64,000 bases of DNA from Maribacter sp. PR1. Its GTDB lineage: Bacteria > Bacteroidota > Bacteroidia > Flavobacteriales > Flavobacteriaceae. Made by a program: the position numbers and the translations under genes. The stretch covers positions 62,001 to 126,000 of the forward strand of contig NZ_JAQPCG010000004.1 of NCBI RefSeq assembly GCF_028464145.1, given 5' to 3'. Of this stretch, positions 51,168 through 59,932 are shown piece by piece. How positions within the stretch are numbered: position 1 is the first letter of the stretch; each line of letters opens with the position of its first letter. The notes beneath the pieces were generated by a model, which searched no databases, was not told the DNA's origin, and was given only the letters and a program-made list of their open reading frames with translations.

Positions 51168-52385
51168 TTAGCTCCTTAAATAATTAATAATGGCCGATTG
51201 CACATAGTAGCCCTTGATGGATTCGATTCGATTGATTTGAAACTTTAGCTGTAGCTCTTGAACATCGAGCACATCATTAAAATCAATGGTTCCCGTTTCG
51301 TAACTTTTAATAAGGATTTCCTCAGCATCGTTGGCTTTACCTATATTCCGCTGTTGCACATTAAAGCGTATCCTAAAAGCATCCCTTTGGTTGATCGCTT
51401 CGCTCAACAAGGTTTCCAGTTTGTTAGTTCTATCGGCTTTCTGGGCAGTGATTTCCTGTTGCCGTAGCTCATTCTGTTTTGAAATGGATTTGTACTTGTT
51501 GTTTAAAATGGGTATGGACAAGGAAACCATCGGCATTATGATATCCTTTCCATTATCGCTGAAGTCCATTGCGGGCCGTTCGGCAACAGGTATATAATCA
51601 AGTCCGAAACCAAGATTGGGCAATGCCTCCTTCTGGTTCAACAGCTCGGATTTTTCTACCGATTCGTACAACTTATCGTATTTAACAAGTTCGGGATGTA
51701 ATTGAAGGTCATCTTCCACAAATACGGGGTCTACTTCGGGTACGGTAAAGCCGTCATACGCATCGACCTGTGTATTTTCATCCCTATTGAGTAGATTGTT
51801 GAACAGCGTTTGCTCCGCCTCATATTCTTCATTCAAGACCTCCTTGCTCTGTTCCAGTTCATTCTGACGTATCTGTAGCCTAAGCACATCTACAGCGGAG
51901 GCATTGCCCACTTCAACCGAGGTCAAGGCAAGTCGTTCATAGGTTTCCAGTAATTCGATATTTTCATCGAGCACCTTTTGTTTTGCCCTAATCGCATACA
52001 GGCGATAGTAGGACTGGGAAACGGCCAAGGTCAATTTTCGTTTAGCGATGACCAAATCTTCATATTGTGCATCTGCCATTGAATTGGCATAATTTTCCCG
52101 CGCGGTAATGGTACCGAACCAAGGGATCATCTGCTTGGCGGAAAACCTTGCCTTTTGAGCGCCCGTGCGAGTTTCCGGTTCACTGGCAAAGAATCCCGCA
52201 CTAATTTCAGTATTGGGAAGCGTATTGACCTCATTGATTTTTTCTGAGGCGATATTGTAGCGCAGTTCATAGGCCTGAATTTCGGGATTGTTCAATTCGG
52301 CCTGCTCGATCAAGCTTTCCAACTCCTGTGCATTTACAGAAGCTATGGACATAATCCCTAAAAAGAGTTGTACGTATTTTTTCAT
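51168..52385 (-). CDS. cusC: TolC-family outer-membrane factor (CusC-like)
   Basis: 405 residues with a signal peptide (LFLGIMSIASVNAQ). Repeated long helices (LNNPEIQAYELRYNIASEKINEV; AEQTLFNNLLNR) and two SL/PILNNK-like turns are those of the TolC family exit duct. Its ATG overlaps the cusA stop by four bases, so it is translated with cusA. It would form the outer-membrane channel of the Cus pump. Confidence 0.88.
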   Translation of the reverse strand: MKKYVQLFLGIMSIASVNAQELESLIEQAELNNPEIQAYELRYNIASEKINEVNTLPNTEISAGFFASEPETRTGAQKARFSAKQMIPWFGTITARENYANSMADAQYEDLVIAKRKLTLAVSQSYYRLYAIRAKQKVLDENIELLETYERLALTSVEVGNASAVDVLRLQIRQNELEQSKEVLNEEYEAEQTLFNNLLNRDENTQVDAYDGFTVPEVDPVFVEDDLQLHPELVKYDKLYESVEKSELLNQKEALPNLGFGLDYIPVAERPAMDFSDNGKDIIMPMVSLSIPILNNKYKSISKQNELRQQEITAQKADRTNKLETLLSEAINQRDAFRIRFNVQQRNIGKANDAEEILIKSYETGTIDFNDVLDVQELQLKFQINRIESIKGYYVQSAIINYLRS

Positions 52386-55300
52386 TTCGACAATCGTTTT
52401 AATTGAAATTCAGCTTTCCAACTGTATAAAACAGGAACCACGAAAAGGGTAATCAGTGCGATAAGCATCCCACCAAAACTTGGGATCGCCATCGGTATCA
52501 TAATGTCACTACCACGTCCTGTGGATGTGAGTACTGGTAACAAGGCCAGAATGGTGGTTGCCGTGGTCATCAAACAGGGACGGATACGCTTTTCGCCCGC
52601 TTCCACGACCGAATCCCGAACGGCGATTAGGGTATCCGGTTTGTTCCTATCGAAAGTCTGTGTCAGATAGGTCGCCATGACCACGCCGTCGTCGGTGGCA
52701 ATACCGAACAAGGCAATGAACCCGACCCAAACGGCAACGCTAAGGTTTATGGTGTGCATCTGGAAGAGGTCGCGTAGGTTTTCGCCAAAGAAATTAAAGT
52801 TCAAAAACCAATCTTGACCATAAAACCATATCATCAAAAACCCTCCCGCAAATGCGACCGCTATACCTGTGAACACCATTAACGATGTACCAACGGAGCG
52901 AAATTGGAAATAGAGGATCAGGAAAATAATAGTCAATGCCAAGGGTACCACAACAGACAAAGTTTTTTCGGCCCGTAACTGGTTTTCATAGGTTCCCGTA
53001 AAGAGATAGTTGATTCCTTTGGGAACTACCAGTTCGCCGCTATCGATTTTTTCCTGAATCAGGGCCTGGGCGTTTTCGACTACTTCCACTTCCGCGAAAC
53101 CGTCCAACTTATCGAAGAGTACATAACCCACCAAAAAAGTATCCTCACTTTTGATGACCTGAGGCCCCTGTTCGTAGTTAATGGTTACCAGCTCGCTCAA
53201 GGGAACGGGATTTCCTTTTTCGACAGGTACATAAATTTCCTTTAGGTCTTGTGGGTTTTCTCTAAGTTCCCTTGGGTACCTCACACGAACCCCATAACGT
53301 TCGCGACCCTCAACGGTCTGGGTCAGCACCATACCGCCAACGGCCACCTGCAATACACTTTGTACATCTTCAATGGTAATACCATAGCGGGCTAATCGTT
53401 CCCTATCGATATCTATCAAGAGATAGGGTTTGCCGACGATCCTATCGGCGAAGACCGCTTCGTCCTTGACCCCCTCGGCCTGTTTGAGAATGTCTTCCAA
53501 TTGAAGACCGAAGGCTTCGATTTGTTTGAGATCCTGACCTTTGACCTTAATCCCCATGGGTGCCCGCATTCCGGTCTGTAACATGACCAGTCGGGTTTCG
53601 ATGGGCTGTAGTTTCGGGGCGGAGGTAACACCAGGGATTTTGGTTACCTTGACAATTTCTTTCCAAATATCGTCGGGCGACTTTATTTCGGGTCGCCAGT
53701 TTCGGAAATACTCTCCGTCCTCATCTGGTATCAGGTCTTTTTGCTGTACGGAAAAGGGAGATTTTATCGATGATTCCTTATAATCCGCATCATCAGTATC
53801 GACCTCTAAATTCGGATTGGTCACAAAAGTACCGTCCCTCAGTTCGAACATGCCATCTTCATTGACTTTGTAACGTTGCCACTTTCTATCTTCATTGAGC
53901 ATGTATTCCGGTTTGTACTGAATAACATTTTCGTACATCGAGAGTGGAGCGGGATCCAAGGCCGATTCCGTTCTTCCCGCCTTACCGACTACGGTCGCTA
54001 TCTCGGGAATACTGGCCACGGCCATATCGAGTTGCTGAAGTACGCGTTTGTTCTCCTCTACCCCTGCGTGCGGCAACGATGTGGGCATTAGCAGGAAGGA
54101 ACCTTCATTAAGTGAGGGCATAAATTCCTTTCCGGTATTTCGCATAATCATCACACCGAATACAACTATTGCGGTCGGGATAGAGAGAAAAATAAGTTTG
54201 TTACGCAAGGCCCAACGTAAGATTCGGGTATAATAATTTCGGAAAACCGTAAAGAAACCCAAAAGCCCGAAACAGATAAGACCCACGAACATCAGGTTCC
54301 AGAAAATGCTTTTGTCCAACCCCAAGGGCCTCCAGTATTCGGCCAGGACAAAAACAATGGCAAATGCCGAAATGATGATATTGATCAAATTGGCACGCTT
54401 ATCGGAAATCGAGAATCCCGATGAAATTTTTGAGGCCAATTCGGGATATTTCAATAGACCTACCACACCAAAGGCTATCAATATCAACCCTAACCAAGAG
54501 CCATAGACAATGGCAAGGATACCCAAAACGATAAGCACCCCATTGATACCATAACCCAGCGTATTTTTTATACTCTTTTTACGAAACAGAAATGCTGCAA
54601 AGGGCGGTATCAAGAATAAGGCGACGATAATGGATGCAGTCAATGCAAAGGTCTTGGTAAAGGCCAGCGGGCGAAAGAGCTTCCCTTCTGCCCCTATCAT
54701 GGTAAAGACCGGTATAAAGCTGATAATAGTGGTCATTACCGCCGTTAAAATGGCACCGGACACTTCCGCCGTTGCCGTATAAACGACAGTATTAATGGAT
54801 TCTTTCCCATCGGATTCGTCCAAATGCCGTATAATATTCTCTGAGAGGATGACCCCTACATCGACCATGGTGCCGATAGCGATAGCGATACCCGACAGCG
54901 CTACGATATTGGCATCCACGCCAAATAGTTTCATGGCGATAAAGACCATCAACACTGCAACCGGCAAGAGTCCGGAAATCAAAATGGAAGCCCTTAGATT
55001 AAAGACCATGATGATAATGACCAAAATTGTGATCAGTATTTCCAAGGTCAATGCCTCATCTAGGGTTCCAAGTGTTTCCTGAATCAACTCGGTTCTATCA
55101 TAAAAAGGGACAATGGTCAGTTGCGATGTCGTCCCATCGCTAAGTTCTTTTGAAGGAAGCCCCGCACTGAGTTCATTTATTTGGTCCTTTACATTGTTGA
55201 TGACCTCCATGGGGTTGGCTCCATATCTGGCCACCACAACGCCACCAACGACCTCGGCACCTTCCTTATCCAATATTCCCCTTCGGGTAGCCGGGCCATG

Positions 55301-56149
55301 TGTTACCCTGGCAATATCCTTAATACGTATCGAGGTAAAATCGCTCGAAGTAACCACGGCGTTCTCTAAATCAGACAATGATTTGACATAACCCAGCCCG
55401 CGAATCAGGTATTCGGCCTGATTGATTTCCAAGGTTTGCGCACCGATGTCCCTGTTGCTCTGTTTTACGGCTTTTACGACTTGTTGCAGACCGATACCGT
55501 ACTGCTTCATCAATTCTGGATTTACGTCTACCTGATATTCCAGAACATACCCCCCGATGGAAGCCACTTCGGAAACGCCGCTCGCCGAAGAAAGGGCATA
55601 TTTGACATAGAAATCCTGTATGCTGCGAAGTTCCTGAAGATCCCAACCTCCGGTAACATTGCCATCCTTATCACGGCCTTCGAGCGTATACCAAAAAATT
55701 TGGCCTAATCCCGTCGCATCCGGTCCCAATGCGGGGTTAACACCTTCTGGTAACAGTCCTGCCGGTAATGAATTCAATTTTTCAAGGATACGGCTACGGC
55801 TCCAATAGAACTCAATATCTTCCTCAAAAATGATATAGATACTCGAAAAGCCGAACATGGAGGAACTACGGATGGTCCTTACACCAGGAATCCCCAATAA
55901 AGATGTGGTCAACGGGTAGGTTATCTGATCTTCGATATCCTGTGGGGAGCGACCGTCCCATTTCGTAAATACGATTTGTTGGTTTTCCCCAATATCGGGA
56001 ATGGCATCAACAGCAACCGGGTTTCTAGGTAGTGCACCGGTATTCCATTCAAAGGGTGCGTTTACGATTCCCCAGCCTACAAAAAGGACAAGGAGCAAAA
56101 CCGCTACCAATTTATTTTCTATGAGAAACTTTATGCTCTTATTTAGCAT
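52382..56149 (-). CDS. cusA: CusA-type Cu(I)/Ag(I) RND efflux pump
   Basis: 1255 residues. It starts KSIKFLIENKLVAVLL, has VAVDAIPDIGENQQIVFT (about residue 46), the membrane proton-relay region (IAIAIGTMVDVGVIL, about 415) and many segments. Metal-site region: VMLQTGMRAPMGIKVKG (about 870) with the Met-rich pattern of CusA. Larger than CusA of enterobacteria (about 1050) owing to inserts in the middle, e.g. membrane segments about 540-640. It pumps Cu(I)/Ag(I) from periplasm and cytoplasm out via CusC. It follows the HYC_CC_PP gene. Confidence 0.92.
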   Translation of the reverse strand: MLNKSIKFLIENKLVAVLLLVLFVGWGIVNAPFEWNTGALPRNPVAVDAIPDIGENQQIVFTKWDGRSPQDIEDQITYPLTTSLLGIPGVRTIRSSSMFGFSSIYIIFEEDIEFYWSRSRILEKLNSLPAGLLPEGVNPALGPDATGLGQIFWYTLEGRDKDGNVTGGWDLQELRSIQDFYVKYALSSASGVSEVASIGGYVLEYQVDVNPELMKQYGIGLQQVVKAVKQSNRDIGAQTLEINQAEYLIRGLGYVKSLSDLENAVVTSSDFTSIRIKDIARVTHGPATRRGILDKEGAEVVGGVVVARYGANPMEVINNVKDQINELSAGLPSKELSDGTTSQLTIVPFYDRTELIQETLGTLDEALTLEILITILVIIIMVFNLRASILISGLLPVAVLMVFIAMKLFGVDANIVALSGIAIAIGTMVDVGVILSENIIRHLDESDGKESINTVVYTATAEVSGAILTAVMTTIISFIPVFTMIGAEGKLFRPLAFTKTFALTASIIVALFLIPPFAAFLFRKKSIKNTLGYGINGVLIVLGILAIVYGSWLGLILIAFGVVGLLKYPELASKISSGFSISDKRANLINIIISAFAIVFVLAEYWRPLGLDKSIFWNLMFVGLICFGLLGFFTVFRNYYTRILRWALRNKLIFLSIPTAIVVFGVMIMRNTGKEFMPSLNEGSFLLMPTSLPHAGVEENKRVLQQLDMAVASIPEIATVVGKAGRTESALDPAPLSMYENVIQYKPEYMLNEDRKWQRYKVNEDGMFELRDGTFVTNPNLEVDTDDADYKESSIKSPFSVQQKDLIPDEDGEYFRNWRPEIKSPDDIWKEIVKVTKIPGVTSAPKLQPIETRLVMLQTGMRAPMGIKVKGQDLKQIEAFGLQLEDILKQAEGVKDEAVFADRIVGKPYLLIDIDRERLARYGITIEDVQSVLQVAVGGMVLTQTVEGRERYGVRVRYPRELRENPQDLKEIYVPVEKGNPVPLSELVTINYEQGPQVIKSEDTFLVGYVLFDKLDGFAEVEVVENAQALIQEKIDSGELVVPKGINYLFTGTYENQLRAEKTLSVVVPLALTIIFLILYFQFRSVGTSLMVFTGIAVAFAGGFLMIWFYGQDWFLNFNFFGENLRDLFQMHTINLSVAVWVGFIALFGIATDDGVVMATYLTQTFDRNKPDTLIAVRDSVVEAGEKRIRPCLMTTATTILALLPVLTSTGRGSDIMIPMAIPSFGGMLIALITLFVVPVLYSWKAEFQLKRLSK

Positions 56150-56253
56150 GATTTGGATAATTAAGTAATTGGAAATTCAAGTTGAAAAAGTCAACAAAAA
56201 CAGCTTGACCCGAACAAAAATATGTTGGGCCTAAATGGTCAATTACCTAAAAA

Positions 56254-56670
56254 TCAAATCAGGAAAGTCTGATTTAGAACTTGAACGTCCCGTATCAGTG
56301 GAGGGGGGGAATAGTCCCTAAAAGGAACGATTTTCGTATCGAATCCTTCATAAAAGTTTATATAGGAGTATATAAATGAAACAACAAAGAGTTGTTGCTC
56401 CGAGCTTAGTTTTTCAAATGAAATCTTTAAATCATCTTGGCCCGCAATGGCCAAGGTCTGATCCTCGCAACAACCTTTTTTATCAAGACTGTCGTCATAT
56501 GATTCACTGGATTGTTGCATTTCCATACCACAGGATTCCGCTTTGCCGAAAAAAGAAAAATCCACCAAAACATCGCCACAATAATGCTGATCAACGGCAA
56601 AGGAGAACGTCGATAACAGCACTACGATTGCCATTACAAAAGATGATATCTTGAAAAAACTTTTTTTCAT
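56254..56670 (-). CDS. HYC_CC_PP family protein, head of the copper cluster
   Basis: 138 residues with a signal peptide (FVMAIVVLLSTFSFAV). The three family motifs occur in order: QHYCGD (HYC, about residues 28-33), KKGCCED (CC, about 64-70) and DYSPPPLIRDVQVLNQTF (PP, near the end). These small exported proteins are known from Bacteroidota copper loci; their Cys/His set suggests a periplasmic copper binder. It is the first gene of the 56.7-33.8 kb run. Confidence 0.9.
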   Translation of the reverse strand: MKKSFFKISSFVMAIVVLLSTFSFAVDQHYCGDVLVDFSFFGKAESCGMEMQQSSESYDDSLDKKGCCEDQTLAIAGQDDLKISFEKLSSEQQLFVVSFIYSYINFYEGFDTKIVPFRDYSPPPLIRDVQVLNQTFLI

Positions 56671-56678
56671 TCGTATTG

Positions 56679-56686
56679 CAAAACTA
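56679..56686 (-). promoter_or_regulatory. Predicted -7 box of the copper cluster
   Basis: Reverse-strand TAGTTTTG matches TAnnTTTG exactly, eight bases before the HYC_CC_PP ATG. The 7-3-7 repeat at 56697-56713 lies just upstream, over the spacer/-33 region. No clear -33 TTTG is seen at the best distance. Confidence 0.5.
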
Positions 56687-56696
56687 CAAAAATTTT

Positions 56697-56713
56697 AACA
56701 TATGGTATATGTT
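56697..56713. promoter_or_regulatory. Candidate operator AACATAT-GGT-ATATGTT
   Basis: Perfect 7-3-7 inverted repeat, 26 bases before the HYC_CC_PP start and just upstream of its -7 box. It is the best candidate for control of the whole cluster. Confidence 0.55.
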
Positions 56714-56785
56714 TAACAAAATTTTGGCCTAGAAATTTCCCGATTTTCTAAAATGGAAAAATAATCGATTCCGCTTTCTCACAAC

Positions 56786-56799
56786 ATGATATATATCAT
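56786..56799. promoter_or_regulatory. 14-base palindrome ATGATATATATCAT
   Basis: A perfect palindrome in the middle of the divergent region between the copper cluster and the TonB receptor. It could be an operator for either side, or an AT-rich coincidence. Confidence 0.35.
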
Positions 56800-56873
56800 C
56801 ATTTTGAAAAGGATGCTTCCAGATTGAATCATAGGGCTTCATAAAAATTTATTTAGAATCTTTCTTAATAGTA

Positions 56874-56904
56874 TTGTGAGATATGTGCAAATAAACTACG
56901 TTTG
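56874..56904 (+). promoter_or_regulatory. Predicted promoter of the FecA-like receptor
   Basis: TTG (56874-56876), 20 bases, then TACGTTTG (56897-56904), an exact -7 box. It places the transcription start near 56909, so the in-frame ATG at 56876 would not be on the mRNA and the ATG at 56939 is preferred. Confidence 0.55.
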
Positions 56905-56938
56905 CACTTTATTAATATTAAATCTAAATAAATATAAC

Positions 56939-59173
56939 ATGTGGAAGCCATTTCTAATATCCCTCTTTTTTATTTCTTTTCACACTAACGTGCTGAGCCA
57001 AGACAATCAAGATCGGAAAGATTCTACGGCCTTTAAGACTGAAATGTTGAACGAGGTCATTGTAAACGGTAACGCTATACTAGGTAGTACGTTCGAAGCA
57101 AAGAACAGAACAGGTTCTGCGGTCTACATATCAGAAAAAGAACTACTAAAATTTAATTACAATGATATTAACAGAACGCTAAAAAGTGTACCCGGGGTAA
57201 ATATATATGAAGAAGATGGGTTTGGTCTTCGGCCAAATATTAGCTTACGCGGTACTTCACCGGAGCGGAGTGCGAAGATTAACCTTATGGAAGACGGTGT
57301 CTTAATTGCCCCGGCCCCATATAGTGCCCCGGCGGCGTATTATTTCCCTACCATTGGCCGAATGCAAGCTGTCGAAATATTAAAAGGAAGCAGTCAAATT
57401 CAATATGGGCCAAATACGACAGGCGGAGCGATCAACATGATTTCAACTCGCATTCCTGACGAATTTTCTGGACGAGCTTCCATTGCCGCAGGAAATTATG
57501 GCTCAAGAAACACGCAATTAGTCATTGGTGATAGCTATCAAAACTTTGGATTTGTAACGGATTATTTCAATTACAGCTCAGACGGTTTTAAGGATTTAGA
57601 TGGTGGTGGCAATACAGGATTTGATAAATCTGATTATTTAGCCAAGTTTAGTGTCAACTCAAATTTAGATGCAAAAATGTATCAGTCACTAACATTTAAA
57701 ATCCAATATTCTGAAGAAGAGGCAAACGAAACTTACTTGGGATTGACCGATGAAGACTTTGAAGAAAACCCCTTTAGAAGGTACAGGGCATCGTCTGAGG
57801 ATGTAATGAACGCCGAACATCAACAATACCAACTTACCCATTTTATACAAGTATCCCCATCGCTAAATATAAGTACCACTGGTTACTTGAATAAATTCAA
57901 ACGGAATTGGTATAAGTTAACCGATGTAAACCTTGGCGAAAGAGTGAGCATAAACAACATCTTGTCATCACCACTGGATTACCCCATGGAATATCAAACT
58001 ATTTTAGGAAACGAAGACAGCCAAGACGATGTTATGGGTATAAAGGCAAACAACAGAAAATACACCTCAAATGGTGTTCAATCCATAGCCAAATTACGAT
58101 GGGGTTCGGATTGGTTACAAACCCTGGAAGCGGGAATACGTTATCACGAAGATGACGAGGACAGATTTCAATGGGTGGACAGGTATGCATTTCAAAATAG
58201 AGAATTAATAAGGACTACAGTAGGCGTAAAGGGTGAAGATGCCAATCGTATAAGTTATGCGAAAGCCGTGGCTGCGCATTTTTTATATAAATTAAGTATT
58301 AACGGGCTTACGGTTACTCCAGGCCTACGCTATGAGAATATAACGTTGGGTAGAACCGATTATGGAAGCAACGATGCCAAGAGGTCGGGCCTTGACCTTT
58401 CCGAAAGGGAAAATAGGGTGGATGTTTGGATGCCGGGATTGGGTGCCAATTATAGGTTCACCAATAATTGGTCCGTTTTTGGTGGAATTCACAAAGGGTT
58501 TTCTCCTCCGGGGAGTACTGACGGCCAAAATCCGGAACAAAGTATAAATTACGAACTGGGCACACGTTTCAACCATAGTGGCCTAAAAGGCGAAATAATA
58601 GCGTACTATAATGATTATCAAAACCTACTGGGCAGCGACCTTGCCGCCACTGGTGGTACGGGCGGCCTTGACCAATTCAATGCGGGCGAGGTACGTGTAA
58701 GCGGGGTAGAAGTATTGTTGAACTATGATATTTTAAAAAACAGCTCCGAAAAGTTAAGACTTCCTGTATCGGTATCCTATACCTTGACCGACACCAAGTT
58801 CCTAAGTTCCTTTGAAAGTGATACCGATATATTCGGAGAGGTTACAGAAGGGGATGAAATTCCTTACATCGCCAAAAATCAGTTTAATTTGAATCTTGGA
58901 CTGGAGCATGAGAAATTTTCTTTAAATATGGGTTTGCGATATACCGACGCCTTTAGGACGCAAGCGGGAACGGGCACAATACCGGCAAACCAAAAAGTTG
59001 ATTTCAACTATGTTATTGACCTGTCGGGTCGATATTTTTACAATAAACACCTTACCTTCTCTTCTAACATTATCAATTTATTGGATGAAACCTATGCGGT
59101 ATCCAGGGTTCCGGCAGGGCTAAGACCAGGGCATCCTTTTGGCATTAACTTTTCAGTAGCTTATGGTTTTTGA
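56939..59173 (+). CDS. FecA-like TonB-dependent receptor
   Basis: 744 residues from the ATG at 56939 (MWKPFLISLFFISF), where a signal peptide begins; an ATG 21 codons earlier precedes the predicted promoter -7 box. The plug domain has a TonB box-like start (EMLNEVIVNGNAI), NDINRTLKSVPGVNIYEEDGFG and MQAVEILKGSSQIQYGPNTTGGAINMIS, as in Fe(III) dicitrate receptors. The rest is a 22-strand barrel closing with GHPFGINFSVAYGF. It lacks the N-terminal FecA signalling domain. It is divergent from the copper cluster, so a metal chelate ligand is possible but unproven. Confidence 0.88.
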   Translation: MWKPFLISLFFISFHTNVLSQDNQDRKDSTAFKTEMLNEVIVNGNAILGSTFEAKNRTGSAVYISEKELLKFNYNDINRTLKSVPGVNIYEEDGFGLRPNISLRGTSPERSAKINLMEDGVLIAPAPYSAPAAYYFPTIGRMQAVEILKGSSQIQYGPNTTGGAINMISTRIPDEFSGRASIAAGNYGSRNTQLVIGDSYQNFGFVTDYFNYSSDGFKDLDGGGNTGFDKSDYLAKFSVNSNLDAKMYQSLTFKIQYSEEEANETYLGLTDEDFEENPFRRYRASSEDVMNAEHQQYQLTHFIQVSPSLNISTTGYLNKFKRNWYKLTDVNLGERVSINNILSSPLDYPMEYQTILGNEDSQDDVMGIKANNRKYTSNGVQSIAKLRWGSDWLQTLEAGIRYHEDDEDRFQWVDRYAFQNRELIRTTVGVKGEDANRISYAKAVAAHFLYKLSINGLTVTPGLRYENITLGRTDYGSNDAKRSGLDLSERENRVDVWMPGLGANYRFTNNWSVFGGIHKGFSPPGSTDGQNPEQSINYELGTRFNHSGLKGEIIAYYNDYQNLLGSDLAATGGTGGLDQFNAGEVRVSGVEVLLNYDILKNSSEKLRLPVSVSYTLTDTKFLSSFESDTDIFGEVTEGDEIPYIAKNQFNLNLGLEHEKFSLNMGLRYTDAFRTQAGTGTIPANQKVDFNYVIDLSGRYFYNKHLTFSSNIINLLDETYAVSRVPAGLRPGHPFGINFSVAYGF

Positions 59174-59232
59174 CATAAAAATCAAAAATCACGCATTGTT
59201 GTATCAATTCTTGTATAAAGTTATTTCTGATT

Positions 59233-59817
59233 TTATTCACTAGAGTGAAGAATCATTAGTAAGACATGAATTTTATCCTTCAATTTCTCCCTCAAAATTT
59301 TAAGGGCTTTAGTAAGATGGCCTTCTACAGTTTTAAGGGAAACTCCCAAGTAATCTGCAATTTCAATATTTGTCAATCCTTCCTTTTTGCTCAAAAAAAA
59401 TACTTTGGAGCATTTTTTGGGAAGATTTTGAATCTCCATATCAATGATTTCCATCTTGCGTTTTAAAATTTCCTGGTTTTCGGACCGGGCAACAGTATCG
59501 AGTGTCTCAACAAAAGCGGTTTCCAATAAATAAGTCTCTTTTCTGTATTTTTTTACGTGGTCCAGGAACTTGTTGCGAACAGATTTGTACAACCATCCCT
59601 TAACCACCACCCCATCGCTTAACTTGTCCCTTTTTTTCCATAAGGTAAAAAATGTTTCTTGGGTAAGGTCCTTTGCCAAAGTGTCGTCACGACCTAAACT
59701 TTTGGCATACCAATAGACTTCTTTGTAGTACAGATCAATGACCGCCCTAAATGCCGCCTTGTCCCCATTTCGGATTGCATTGACATCAACATTTATGTTA
59801 CGATCATTTGAATTCAT
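59233..59817 (-). CDS. ECF sigma factor (FecI/RpoE-like)
   Basis: 194 residues. Region 2 is seen at LYYKEVYWYAKSLGRDDTLAKDLTQETFFTLWKKRDKL (two parts, about residues 29-66) and region 4 at LPKKCSKVFFLSKKEGLTNIEIADYLGVSLKTVEGHLTKAL (about 132-172). It belongs to the ECF group common in Bacteroidetes as FecI-like partner of FecR. The FecR gene is divergent, 115 bases away, rather than downstream in the same operon. It probably controls the SusC-type receptor gene at 61189. Confidence 0.9.
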   Translation of the reverse strand: MNSNDRNINVDVNAIRNGDKAAFRAVIDLYYKEVYWYAKSLGRDDTLAKDLTQETFFTLWKKRDKLSDGVVVKGWLYKSVRNKFLDHVKKYRKETYLLETAFVETLDTVARSENQEILKRKMEIIDMEIQNLPKKCSKVFFLSKKEGLTNIEIADYLGVSLKTVEGHLTKALKILREKLKDKIHVLLMILHSSE

Positions 59818-59932
59818 AAGCTATTTTAACAAAATTTTATCAAAATAATAGGTAAATGTAAATAAAAAGCAAGGGTATTGTAAAGTTCGGTCGTTTGGTT
59901 AGTATGCATTGGCATTATCTTAATATTTCATA

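Noticed and set aside
56876-56938. Earlier ATG for the FecA-like receptor
   Set aside because: It lies at the predicted -33 box and upstream of an exact -7 box, and adds 21 residues before an obvious signal peptide.
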